Assembly: GCA_958430865.1 (NCBI GenBank)
Contig: CAUDNR010004078.1
Location: forward strand, 122,553-186,552
Direction of reading: 5' to 3'
DNA: 64,000 nucleotides
Source of the DNA: Entrophospora sp. SA101
Lineage: Eukaryota; Glomeromycota; Glomeromycetes; Entrophosporales; Entrophosporaceae
The position numbers and the translations under genes are program-made. Position 1 is the first letter of the stretch; every line of letters starts with the position of its first letter. The notes beneath the pieces were generated by a model. The model made no database searches. It was not told the origin of the DNA and was given only the letters and a program-made list of their open reading frames with translations. This document shows positions 10,521 to 22,193 of the stretch, piece after piece.

Positions 10521-12126
10521 CTAGAAAAAAGAGTTGAAATCAAGACTATTTAACGAACTATCATTACTTGTATAACTTTTCAAGCTTTTAGATTTAGCAA
10601 TCTCTTCATCTAATATTCTACTTGTATGATATGCATCTGGATGTGATTTGTGTATTTGTTGTGAATTACTACCACTATTACCACTATTACCACTGCTGCT
10701 GCTGTTGCCATCATTATTAAAATCAATTTCATGTGTTTTGACTTTAGAAAATTTGAATAATCTTTTTATTAAACTATTATTATTGTTACTATTATTTTTC
10801 AAACTTTTATTTTTAAAAATTTCATCAAGTTTGTTTCTAGCAAAGTCAAGCAGCTCTCTGCTAGTTGGTCTTTTTGATGGATCCACATCCCAACATCTCT
10901 GCATGATTTGCACATAATCATCAGGCATTTCAGATAATATTGGTGGTCGTAAACCTTCTTCACATATATCAAAAACCAAACAATGATTGTGAGCTCTATC
11001 ATCAAATGGTGGACAACCTGCAAATATTTCCCACATTAACATTCCAACACTATAGATATCTGATTCTTTGGTGTTCTTTTTGCCTCTAAGTAGCTCAGGT
11101 GCAACATATGATACAATTCCATAGACTTTATTTGATGACTTTTCATCAACTGGTCCACATAACCCCAAATCTGTAATATAACAACTACCTCCTTCCACAA
11201 GTATATTACCACTATGTAAATCACAATGAATTAAATCTTTTTGATGTATATCATCTAATGAATAACATAAACAATAAAAGATTGTAATTCTGTCTTTTAA
11301 TGTTAAATTTAAATGATTTTTTTGCAAGTAACCCCTTAAATTTCCTTCTGATAAATAATTTAAAACTATTGCATAATTTCCATTATCTGGAAATTTGGTT
11401 ATACCATAGCATTCAACAATCAGTGGTGTTTTAATTTTACAATAATTCATTGCCTGAAAATAAATATAAAATCAATTAGTATTATATAATATAGTATTAT
11501 TTTAAATGATAATTACCAACCTCATCAAAAAAGCCTTTTCCTGGATTACTTGAATCATTTAAATTTTTTAATACTACATCTTGTGCTCCAAGATAACTAA
11601 ATTCCTTTTTATTTTCATCATAATCACAAATAATTCCTCTTGTCCATGTAGCAGTAAAAATCGAACTAAATCCACCTTCTGCCAACTTTGTAATATCATA
11701 AAATTGCTCAAAAGGTATCCATTCTAAAATAATGCTTGGCAGAGATGATTTCATTTGACATTGTTGAATAAAATTATCAACTATGTTATTTCCAGATGTC
11801 CAAGTGGTGAAAAGACTCTGTAATTGTAAACTAATACAGCCTTCACAGAATCTATCAGAGTATCTTGTCAATTTACAATTGTTACATTCTTTTGGTTTGC
11901 CTGATTCATTTTTTGCATTATTTAATTCAAAGTTATAAATAAATCTTTCCTTGCAATATTCTTTTTCATTTTCAGAAAGCTCCTTGTTTTTTTTTACCAA
12001 CGAAAAAAATTTTCTGCTTTCTCTATCAGAATTAACATTAGCATTACTACATATTTCATTAGCAATTTTATATACAAATTCCTTTCTTTCTGGTGATAAT
12101 GATGATAATAGTTTAACATATGACAT
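10521..12126 (-). CDS. TKL-type protein kinase, copy A (intact, two exons)
   Basis: Coding is complement of 11521-12126 and 10521-11453, giving 512 aa. The 67-bp intron (GTTGGT...TTTTCAG) joins in phase 0, so FFDE is followed by AMNYCKIK. N-terminus: helical, charged; Cys pairs CNNC (81-84) and CEGC (94-97) could bind zinc. Kinase domain from about residue 140: EGGFSS glycine loop, VVLK lysine (187), HCDLHSGN catalytic loop (278 on) with Cys in place of the usual HRD arginine, DLG (297-299) instead of DFG, VAPELL, DIYSVGMLMWEIFAG and the final CWDVDPSKRP. The tail is Ser/Asn-rich with SHPDAYHTSRILDEEI, as in the family. It has no membrane segment, so it is probably cytosolic. Substrate unknown. 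Unlike copies B and C it has no frame damage. Its upstream region is duplicated too. Confidence 0.88.
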
Positions 12127-13439
12127 TATATAAAAGTATAAAATATAAAATTTTCGGTGTTTTAATTAGAGTGGAGAAGGTTGCTGTGTTACGATTCCTT
12201 TCTAAATGTTGTAATTTTGTGTAAAATTTTATATTTTGTGTAATATTTTCTCCTTTCCCAAATTTGAATGCACGGGAAATATTCTGTTGTAAAAGACTCA
12301 TTAATATTAAGACTTGAAACTGAATTGTTGAGGAAAATAGTTTTTTCTTTTTTGTTGCGCTGGCTTGCAAATTGATTCGTTTTCCAAAAATAATGAATGG
12401 TATGGTTATTTTTACATCATTGTACCATGCGAATTCCCATTGCTATCTATTTTTGTTCAAAACGTCAGGGTTGAGCGAAGTAGATACTTGACTGAAAGGA
12501 AATTGTGTTTCGCTTTAGATGTTTTTTTGCGTGGTGTCTATCGTTGACTACCATTAGGTTTTTGCCTTGCTCTGACGTTTCAGACCGTTCAAAATGACCA
12601 AAACTTATGGCCTTGACTTGGAGCCTTTACCTCAAATTCCAGATCGTCAAAGACTTGTCACACAACCACACAACGTGTTAGTGTTAGTATATTTTGGATC
12701 ACGAGACCGGGATTCAAAAACACTTTTTACATTTTATTTTGTTGTTATTATTATTGGTCAATTCAATGATCGATAAACAAACAATATGTACAAAATTTTT
12801 TTTATTGTTCGCGTTGAACTAAAAAAAATTTTCTGGATAGGAAAAATTTTATTTTTAATTTCCAAATACAAATAAAATTCATTGATTAATCTTTGAAAAG
12901 GATTTTTCTTTTTTAATTAAGGGAAAAAAACTTGGTTGATTTTTTTAACAATCGAATAACTTTTGATGTTTGCATGAGGCTTATTCCTCTATAGCGATAG
13001 ACTTGGGGGAAAAAATCCAATTGACCCATTGACATTTAATCTGGGATAAAATAAATAAACACGAGGAAAAAAAGATTTTAATTAACAATCGAAATTCGCA
13101 AATGGCTTTTGATCCACATGAGGATTCTTCTTTGCGAAAGAGCTTTTTTTCATTTAATTAAGAAAAAAAAGCTTAGTTATTTTTTTAACAATTGAAATTT
13201 ATTCTTCTATAGTGATGTAGACTTGAAAAAAACATCTAATCGATCAAATTGACCTTTACTCTGGGATATAAATAAATAAGCACGAAGAAAAGATCAGGAC
13301 AAAAGATTTTAATTAACAATCGAAATTCGCAGATGGTTTTCTTTTCACTGGCGTGGAAAAATGTTTTTCGTCCAGGCCGTAACGACAGAAGGAAGATTTG
13401 GATTTTTTCCATTTGCTTCGAAGAGTTGAGATTTTGGTA
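12127..13439. other. 5' flank of kinase unit A with inserted block and imperfect tandem repeat
   Basis: Homologous to the DNA upstream of copies B and C. Relative to those, about 300 bases (12455-12760) are extra; they include an ATG-started frame reading TYGLDLEPLPQIPDRQRLVT at 12594 on. From about 12890 to 13330 two diverged units of about 230 bases lie in tandem, each with TTAATTAAG, AACAATCGAA, a CTGGGATA(A/T)A word and a CTTCTATAG(C/T)GAT word. No gene is called here. Confidence 0.5.
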
Positions 13440-14172
13440 CCTCTCACAAAAATCAATTGTTGATCAATGAAAAGGTAGAAGGATCTCAAAATTCTAGGGT
13501 GATGATAAGCACCACCCACGTTGTTGGCACCTGTGAAATATCAGACCAAATAAACGCCTTCGTTCGCCAGCACTTACCTTTTAATGACCGGTGCTACGAT
13601 CCTGTTGTTTCCCTGGCGGTCAACACTTTAAATTGTGAGAGGATCGTGGTGGGTCTAGCAAATTGCCTTTCAAGAATCACACGAACCTCCAAAAATCCAT
13701 TCCAATTCAGAAAGGAGCGAGGGTCATGTTCTTGGACAACAAACTATTCGAGCACAACATCTGCAATGGGACGATAGGAGTGATAACTAAAGCCGTTGGT
13801 GATGACAATGTGGAAGTTACGTTCCCAACAACTAACAATGTGATGAAATAAACGTTCAGAAAAATGTTGCAAATTTTAATATCAATGACGTACCAGCATC
13901 AAGGTGTCAATTCCCGTTGCAGAATGCATTTTGCTCTTATAGCGCACAAGACTCAAGGCCTAACACTGCCACATGCAACCTTGGCTGTAGACCATAACAT
14001 ATTTGCACCAGGACAAATCTATGTGACGATGAGTCGAGCTTCTTGCTGGAAGTCGTTGAACATTCTATCTTTTGGTTTTGACTGCTTAAAAGTGAACGTC
14101 AATGTCGTAAATGAGTATAAGAGATTAAATTTCTTAAATCAAAAAGGTTTAAAAGAAATGCACAAGCCTTGA
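13440..14172 (+). pseudogene. PIF1-like helicase C-terminal half (Helitron-type), frameshifted
   Basis: Three frames together encode the C-terminal half of a PIF1-family helicase: THVVGTCEISDQINAFVR and LPFNDRCYDPVVSLAVNTL (13457 on), then GARVMFLDNKLFEHNICNGT and VGDDNVEVTFPTTN (13663-13851), then the motif V-like ALIAHKTQGLTLPHATLAV and motif VI-like IYVTMSRASCWKSL (13864-14172). At least two frameshifts are present and the Walker motifs are missing. It is a better-preserved relative of 1630-2116, the two sharing the LSFxFDCLKVN tail. It directly abuts the repeated upstream DNA of kinase A. Confidence 0.8.
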
Positions 14173-15121
14173 ATGAATCCTTTAACAACAAATTTTCTAT
14201 TTCACTAGCTGATTTAATTGTTGAAATTTCGTCGTGTAACTAGTACAAATTTAGAAACTATCTCCAAAAATTAAAATTTGATTGATATGTAATGTTACAC
14301 CCCTCGCATTCCCCACATCCCGCACTGAATTTTCAACACTGAGTAAAAGGCTGTTATGTTTCGTTTAAAAACTTGTTAACTAAAGCTGTATTTTAAAATT
14401 TGTGTACCATTTTATATACTATATCTTTGAGAATAAATCTATATATGTGTGTGTGTGTGTCCTAATTTTCATCAAATTAAATAAATAAATTAATAATCCT
14501 TGTATTATAGATTTAGTAATAAAAAATAACTCGAACAGCCAATAAAGTTATGCAGATCCTGTCGGTACATCATCATCAAATATTAAATTAATAATATATT
14601 GTGGAATCAATAAAGTTTTTAAAAATGAGATCTTATCACATTCATCTATTTGTGACGATCTTGAAATTATGTTGTGTGACAATATTAAATAAATTTTGAT
14701 ATATACCGGTTTTTCAATAACTTTCATTTCGTTAAAGAAAACTTTTTTACTATTAAATTGATCAAGTAAACTTTACTTTTAGATATAAAACCATATATAT
14801 ATTATTGTTTAAACTTCTGTCATCGAGCAGTCGTCAATACCCATGGAACGTTATTAGAAACAAAGTCTATAATGTGGCAATTTCCTACCCCATTAGAATT
14901 CAAAAATATTATTACTGATATTCTACAGATATGTAAATATAAAGTAAGGCCTACTTTCTATATTAATATATTACCGAACCATTTTTTAAATATCGTAATT
15001 TCCTATTATTATTATTGGGTCGGAGCATTGACAAATATATTTATTATATTTATGTGATATAATAGATGCATTTATTTAAATACAATGTTTACAATATATA
15101 TATAATATATATTAATTTATT
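14173..15121. other. Intergenic, nothing recognised
   Basis: AT-rich; a short TG run at 14445-14460. An unsupported 61-codon frame at 14872-15057 shows no family resemblance. Confidence 0.5.
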
Positions 15122-15390
15122 ATTATCCCTTAAACGGGTCAGACCACGATTTTGTATTCTTATTGGTAAATTTGATGATCAGCAAAGTAAAAATAGTCAA
15201 TCGACCAACTTTTAAAGAGGATTTTACAAAAACCACAAGAACAACGACAAAATTTTCATTTATAGGTCAATTGGCAGAGACTCAAGGATCATTTTCATAT
15301 CAGGAAGTAATACCCTTAGAGAGGAGAAAGTTTGCATGTGGAAAAAATTTTTTCAGCTATCAATAACCGAAAAACTGTTTAAGGGATAAT
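15122..15390. repeat. Possible small TIR element (MITE-like), 269 bp
   Basis: A perfect 14-base inverted repeat, ATTATCCCTTAAAC at 15122-15135 and its complement at 15377-15390, bounds 269 bases. A convincing target-site duplication is not seen (possibly a 2-base AT or TA). It contains a 67-codon open frame without family resemblance. The inverted repeat could also be fortuitous. Confidence 0.35.
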
Positions 15391-15871
15391 TCATCAATCG
15401 TTTATGAAATGTATATATAATTATCTCAAACATTAACATTAGTATTAAGTATGAGCGCAAGGATGAGGATGAGATAGTAAGAATGAGAATAAGAAATAAT
15501 AAAATATATCGATCGTCTCTAATTTGGTAAAATTCATTTTATTTTGTCTCCAATAAAAATCAAAACTCTTTACATGGTTACTATCGTGTTTTCAACCAAT
15601 GAAATTAATTCGTGATATCTAGTGACCTCTATTTAATCCCATACATTATTGTTTACGAGTAAAAATAAACAAAACAAATAATAATATAAATAATATAATA
15701 TATATAATTAATTTTAATTCTAAACATAATAATAAATATGAATATAGAAAGAAGAAAGCCGCATTTTCTCGATATACTTTTTTATAATTATTTAATTATT
15801 TATTTTTTTTTTCAAAAAACAAAAAATTTTTTTGATACATAGACAGACAATACAGTAGACATATATATATA

Positions 15872-16273
15872 ATGGACTTTATATATAAAAAATTATTTAA
15901 TAATAGTAATAATAATAGTTGGTCGTATCAAACAGTTAATAATGATAATCATATTATAATACCAACATCATCCTCAACATTAACTTCTTTACCTTCATCG
16001 CCTACCAAAAAAACTGTAAAATATTTAAGTGGTCGTAAAAAAAGACGCATACTACTGCCATTAGTTGCCTCCTCAATAATATTATTGCTATTTATTTGTT
16101 CATATTCAAATATTGATAGTTATCATAGAGACGTTGTAATACTTAATGAAACTAATTATTTTGATGTAAACGGTTCTATTCCAATATGGCAAAATTCTAG
16201 TTGCAATATACCCGATTTACCATATTTATTGGGAGATTATAGTACTTTTATTGATATTAGAAGAGGTTAGTTG

Positions 16274-16319
<46 letters not shown>

Positions 16320-18604
16320 TATTATTATTATTATAATATTTATTTGTATATGCTAATTGAACTTCTTTTTTCGTTATTCCCTTTTGTAAGGTCCAGGAAT
16401 TGGTTATATTGTATATGATAAGAAAACAAATACACAATATATAAATGTCATTGGTTGTCCAAATAAATCAACTTTTCAATACCATTATAAGTCAATGAAT
16501 TATTCTTGGGCGGTTTGGGATCAAGAGAAAGATGGCTTATTTAGAATGGATGAAAACTATGTATTTTTACAATGTGATGACAAAGCAAATGCTACCATGT
16601 TTAGAAAAGAAATAAAAAAAATTGATGCTACAGTTAACGAAAAACTTGAAAGTGAGTAATTAATATGAACAAACAAACCAATCAATCATTTAATTTTAAA
16701 CATAACTAATCTTTAATGAATAACTGAATATTTGCAGATCATACATTTCCAACTACTCCTGGTGATCCAGATCATCCCTCACCATTGATTGATGATGTTG
16801 TGATGTTCTTGTTAGATGCTGAGACCAGAGAAAAATTTAAGCAAGAATTCACACAAGTCATGGAATTTTTCAATAATTCTGAGAAATATACAGGTGGTAC
16901 ACATAAATGGTTTTCTATGGAAAAATACAATGTGTTGGGTTGGAATTCTGCACCAAATAAACCATATATTTACGGTGGTCAAAGCTTACCAGATATAGAA
17001 GGTGGTTCTAATGCAAATTGGTTATGGGATGTTTATGAAGAACAAGGTTTTGTGACTGCTCATTCTGACGGTTCTTGTGGTGGTTTTGTTGAACCATTGG
17101 ATTGGGACATGGGGGATATGACTCATTGGTATATTGAAGAGAAATTGAGAGATGGGTACAAGAGAATTCAACCTGGTTATCATCAATTCCCAACTGATTC
17201 AATATGTGATAATTTCAATCTGATAAGAGAAACTGATGAAAAAACTCGATTCAATGAGTCTTGTGTATTCTTAAATGGAACAAATGAAATGACTTGGATG
17301 CAAGGTTATACTTTTGGCTCTGGTCCTTATTGCATGGGTCATAAAACTGTTTCACAACATACACTTGATTGGGTTGAAGAATTCTTAAATGTTTACAAAG
17401 GTAAAAAGCGTTATGTATCAGCAACATTTCTAGACACTCATATTGAAGGGCAACTCCATATGGAATTTGATCGTAATATTAGATCATTAATTGAAAAAAT
17501 GATTGTTGGCAACAAACAAACTGGTGAAGGTCCATTACTCTCAAAAAATAGGTAATGCTGGATATTTTTTGAATTTAATCTTAATTCTCTCTCTCTCTCT
17601 CTAACTATTCTAACTTTACTAACTTACAAATCTCTTCAATTACTAAAAAAAAAAAAAAAAAAATCATTAATAGTGCAATAATTATCCATAGTGATCATGG
17701 ACTCCATTACGGTTCAGAGTATACATTTTTTGAAGGATATTTACATCATAAACAGCCTACAATGATGATGTTACTACCGAACCAACTGCTTGATTCACAT
17801 CCCAATTTTGGCTATGCTCTTAAAAAAAATCAATATCGTCTTACAACTCATATGGATTTACATCAAACATTATTACATTTAGCATATGGAGGTGGTGGTG
17901 AAAAATATATGCCAAAGGGTTCAAAAACAACAACTTTAGTTGATTATTTAGAATATGAAAAATATATAAATAATTTTTTATCAAACTCCACTTTCAGGAA
18001 AAGTACAAATAATCCTGATGCTCATGATGTTAAGACCAAAGCACAAATTTATGGTCAGTCATTCCTCACCCCAATGTATGGATTGCGCACTTGTGAGACA
18101 TTGAATATACCACGTGAGTTTTGTCCATGCATGGATTTTCAACAAATTGATTATCAGAATGCAGATCAAAAGAAATTAGTTGATACAGCATTGTACAAGG
18201 CAACAATTTACATCAATCAATTCCTAAAGAACAATCAGTATGACAGTGTGTGTCAATTGTTTAAATATGAAGGTGACAATAACCAAAATAACACAATGAA
18301 ATTTGATGGTGGATTTTATAATCCACATATATGGGCAGAATATGAGTTATATCGAATGACTGTCTCCATCAAAAATTTCAAAGCATTATTATCCATTCAA
18401 ACTACAAAAAATATTTTATTATGGACAGCACCAGAAGATACTTCACAGATTGAAATTGCTCAAGAAACAAGATTTGCTGATGAATGGGAAAAATGTCGAC
18501 CCAGACTAAGAAAAAAATTGAATCAATCTGCTGATAAAGTTGAGGATGAAATAGAAAAAGTTGCAAGACAATTTTGTTTTTGTACAAATGATTTTGATTC
18601 ATAA
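15872..18604 (+). CDS. DUF229-family membrane protein (sulfatase/alkaline-phosphatase-like fold), four exons
   Basis: Exons 15872-16265, 16391-16651, 16738-17551 and 17674-18604 join in frame (all GT-AG) to give 799 aa. After a short Asn/Ser-rich cytoplasmic start and a KKRR stop, residues 59-79 form one membrane segment, predicting a type II protein with a lumenal or extracellular body. The body shows the DUF229 layout: VVMFLLDAETREKFKQEF (the motif region near the presumed metal/nucleophile site of this superfamily), GGQSLPDIEGG, WLWDVYEEQGF, TFLDTHIEG, and near residue 497 the metal-ligand motif SDHGLHYG. The C-terminus has paired Cys (REFCPCMDF). In better-known DUF229 proteins the nucleophile region reads I-G-x-D-S-x-S-R; here it is L-L-D-A-E-T-R, so hydrolase activity is uncertain. 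The first intron holds a TTA microsatellite. Substrate is unknown; glycan or lipid modification is only an inference from the superfamily. Confidence 0.9.
16275..16340. repeat. (ATT)n microsatellite in intron 1
   Basis: Long run of ATT units inside the first intron of the DUF229 gene. Confidence 0.85.
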
Positions 18605-19281
18605 TTAAGTTTTTATGTATTTTATGAATTATGGAAAAAATATTTTATATTATCATATATTTTATAATAATTTAATAGGTTTTTTAATAAATATTGTAAA
18701 TGAATAAAAAAATTTTAATTTATTTCACAAAAGAACCATGCATGGTCTTATTGTTATTATCTTGCTTTTTTTATGCTAAAGTGAAGCCTTAAAAGCTCTA
18801 CATAATCACACCCCAATTAACCTACAGTTAATTTAAAGCTAGCCTGCCACCCTTCGATTAAAATAATTAATTAGACACATTTAAATAAATTATCATTAAA
18901 AGATAGCATGCATATTTTTGCTTCAACTACAAACTTACACAAGGCCATCCATACTCATTCACAACAAAACTTGTCTTATTATTATTTTAGTATAATATTG
19001 TGTTAGTGTTACTATTATTATTATTTGCCCATTTATTTTATTATTGTAAATTCGATTTAATATCAAGTTTTTTCTGAAAAGGATTTCTGGTGATATGATA
19101 CGTATAAAATAAGCAAATTTATATTTTTTTATAAATCAAAAAAGAAAACCGATCACGAAGAATGTTTACTGGTTAAATTACAAATATTAAAAAAAAAAAA
19201 AACCTTATAATACTTTGATTCTCAATTTTTGCCTTTTAAAAAAAAAATTCCTTTCTCAACAAAAAAAATTTATTAAAAAAA
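18605..19281. other. 3' flank of DUF229 gene and spacer
   Basis: AT-rich; AATAAA-like sequence at about 18703 is a possible polyadenylation signal for the DUF229 gene. Nothing else recognised. Confidence 0.5.
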
Positions 19282-19713
19282 ATGATAATGTTTAAACATG
19301 GTTTAATTATAGTATTATTGATTATCACTACTGTTAATGTAATCTCTCGCTCGGTAAAGGTGGGTTAAAGTTTGTGTCACAAAAGGTCACATTTTCAAAT
19401 GGAGATGTAGTAAGTATACAGATTGATGAATAGATATTATTTGCTTGTTTGTTCACACCAACTATTTCCTTTATCTTCTTTTTTATCAGGTAATATTTAA
19501 ATTTGTTAATCCAAATATTCCACACAACGTAGTTCAATCAGACAGCTAAAAATCATGCACGAGATCAACAAAAACAGATGTATTCGATTCGAAAGTCAAT
19601 CCACCAATATAATTCAGGAGAGTGGTGCACTGTATTACTATTGTAGTGAAGGATCTCATTGTAGCATTGGTATGTGGGGTGTAATAAATATTCAAGCTCC
19701 ATGTAATATATAG
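19282..19713 (+). pseudogene. Secreted cupredoxin-like (plastocyanin-fold) gene, frameshifted
   Basis: ATG at 19282 opens a hydrophobic signal-peptide-like start (FKHGLIIVLLIITTVNV). After about 30 codons the frame must shift by one base to read GLKFVSQKVTFSNGDV, then a clean 80-bp intron (19410-19489, GTAAGT...TATCAG) leads in phase to VIFKFVNPNIPHNVVQSD. A stop and further shifts follow, and the end reads ALYYYCSEGSHCSIGMWGV then INIQAPCNI with a stop at 19713. The spacing His (PHNVVQS), Cys, His, Met (C-x4-H-x5-M) is the type-1 copper ligand set of cupredoxins, and GDVVIF.F is the family's core strand. All four ligands survive, but two or three frameshifts and one nonsense codon suggest a pseudogene; an unrecognised extra intron could remove some of the damage. 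Small secreted cupredoxins are common in fungi. Confidence 0.65.
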
Positions 19714-19739
19714 AAGCTTGCCTAAACTAAATTGTGATG

Positions 19740-19865
19740 ATGTCGAAACTCGGGAAAAAAAAGGTTATAGAAACTAATAGTTCGAAACTCAGTTTGCCGA
19801 AACTCAATCACTGTGCCGAAACTATAATTTGTTGCCGAAACTTCAATTTTTGTTGAAACTATTTT
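19740..19865 (+). repeat. Irregular short repeat (TGCCGAAACT words)
   Basis: Five to six copies of a word close to TGCCGAAACT (TGTCGAAACT, TTCGAAACTC, TGCCGAAACT three times, TTGAAACT) spaced about 15-25 bases apart, just after the cupredoxin remnant. Confidence 0.55.
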
Positions 19866-20592
19866 ATAATGATAGACATTTTCTTTTGAAGCAAATTATT
19901 GTTGAAATACAAGAAATTTTATTATTATTCTAAAACATTTAATATTATTATTATGTAGAAGGTGTTATAATTCTTTGGTTACATTGGTATCAACAAAGGG
20001 TAAGATAGATGAGGCTAGCGGGTGTTAATGAAGTAGTATTATCGTAATCGTAAATTTAAGCTACTTGTGTTGTTTTGCAAGTAAACCAAAGCAAATTTGC
20101 AATTGGCCAATAAGGGTAAAAATCGATCGCAAGTGAATAAAAAGAACTCTATAGCATTGCAAAAAGGCCACTTTATTTATTTACAGTTATCTGGTACCAT
20201 CAAGTGCGTTCACAGATTAGATGAAAGAAAGAGGGAACCAAAGTAAATTTTGTAAACTAATTAATCAACAAGCACTGAATTATTTGCAATTAACTGACAA
20301 GAATGGTCCAAAAAGTTAAGCCATAATTGTTAATTAACCGAAATGATACCTCACAATATCACCATTTACAACAAGAATCAAAAAAATTGTAAAAAGTTTA
20401 TTATAATATTTAGCTTTAAAAAATAAAATAAAAATAAAATAAAAAAGATATAAATTTATAGTAGAGATTAAATTCATCTTTCTTTTACTAGAATATAATG
20501 TTTAATTAATTAATATTGTCAGCAATAATAATTGATGGATAGTAATTTCCAATTGATTGATAATGAAATTTTTATTCGCCTTTGTTAATATT

Positions 20593-22193
20593 TTAGAGAA
20601 AAGAGTTAAAATCAAGATTATTTAACGAATTATCATTACTTGTATAACTTTTCAAGCTTTTAGATTTAGCAATCTCTTCATCTAATATTCTGCTTGTATG
20701 ATGTGCATCTGGATGTGATTTGTGTGTTTGTTGTGAATTACTACCACTATTACCACTGCTGCTGCTGTTGCCATCATTATTAAAATCAATTTCACGTGTT
20801 TTGGCTTTAGAAAATTTGAATAATCTTTTTATTAAACTATTATTATTATTGTTACTATTATTTTTCAAATGTTTATTTTTAAAAATTTCTTCAAAGCTTG
20901 TTTTCAGCAAAATCATAAAGCTCTCTACTAGTTGGTCTTTTTGATGGATCCACATCCCAACATCTCTGCATAATTTGCACATAATCATCAGGCATTTCAG
21001 ATAATATTGGTGGTCGTAAACCTTCACATATATCAAAAATCAAACAGTGATTGTGAGCTCTATCATCAAATGGTGGACAACCTGCAAATATTTCCCACAT
21101 TAACATTCCAACACTATAGATATCTGATTCTTTTGTGTTCTTTTTGCCTCCAAGTAGCTCGGGTGCAACATATGATACAATTCCATAGACTTTATTTAAT
21201 GACTTTTCATCAACTGGTCCACATAACCCCAAATCTGTAATATAACAATTACCTCCTTTCACAAGTATATTACCAATATGTAAATCACAATGGATTAAAT
21301 CTTTTTTATGTATATCATCTAATGCATAACATAAATATCTAAGGATTGTAATTCTGTCTTTTAATGTTAAATTTAAATGATTTTTTTGTAAATAACCCCT
21401 TAAATTTCCTTCTGATAGATAATTTGAAACAATTGCATAATTCCCATTATCTGGGAATTTAGTTATACCATAGCACTCAACAATCAGTGGTGCTTTAATT
21501 TTACAATAATTCATTGCTTGAAAATAAATGTAAAATCAATTAGTATTATATAATACATTATTTTTATAAACAACAACTACCAACCTCATCAAAAAAGCTT
21601 TTTCCTGGATTACTTGAATTATTTAAACTTTTTAATACTACCAGTTGCCCTCTTCCATAATAACTAAATTCCTTTTTATTTTCATCATAATCATCAATAG
21701 CTCCTCTTGTCCATGTAGCAGTATAAATTGAACTAAATCCACCTTTAGTCAATTTTGTTATTTCTTCAAATTGCTCAAAAGGTATCCATTCTAAAATATA
21801 GTCTGGCAGAGATGATTTCATTTGACATTGTTGAATAAAATCATCAATTATGTTATTTCCAGATGTCAAATTAGTGCTCTGTAATTGTAATCTAATGCAT
21901 CCTTCACAGAATCTATCAGAGTATCTTGTCAATTTACACTTGTTACATTCTTTTGGTTTTCCTACTTTATCTCTTGCATTCTGTAGTTCAAAATTATAAA
22001 TAAACTCCTCCTTACAATATTTTTTTTCATTTTCAGAAAGCTCCTTGTTTTTTTTGACCAATGGAAAAAAATAATCTTTTCTACTTTCTCTGTCAGAATT
22101 AGCAGTTGCATTATTATACATTTCACCATAAATTTTAAATACAAATTCCTTTCTTTTTGATGATAACGATGATAATAGTTTAACATGTGACAT
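20593..22193 (-). pseudogene. TKL-type protein kinase, copy B (tail frameshift, altered splice site)
   Basis: Same two-exon architecture as copy A. Exon 1 (from 22193) encodes the Cys pairs CNKC/CEGC and KGGFSSIYTATW; exon 2 (21516 down) encodes MNYCKIKAPLIVECYGI, HCDLHIGNILVKGG, DLGLCG and VAPELLGG. The intron acceptor seen in A (CAG before GCAATG) reads CAA here, so the first usable AG lies one base later; pairing it with the second GT of the GTTGGTA donor (exon 1 ending at 21581) restores the frame with one extra Val. A one-base insertion near 20900 gives a stop after RELYDFAENKL, removing the Ser-rich tail whose remains continue in another frame to 20593. The kinase domain itself is open, so a shortened enzyme is possible. 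Its 5' part and upstream DNA match copy C exactly. Confidence 0.8.

Noticed and set aside
10648..10917. Leu-rich open frame on the plus strand (also 20720-20944)
   Set aside because: Antisense shadow of the Ser/Asn-rich tail of kinases A and B.
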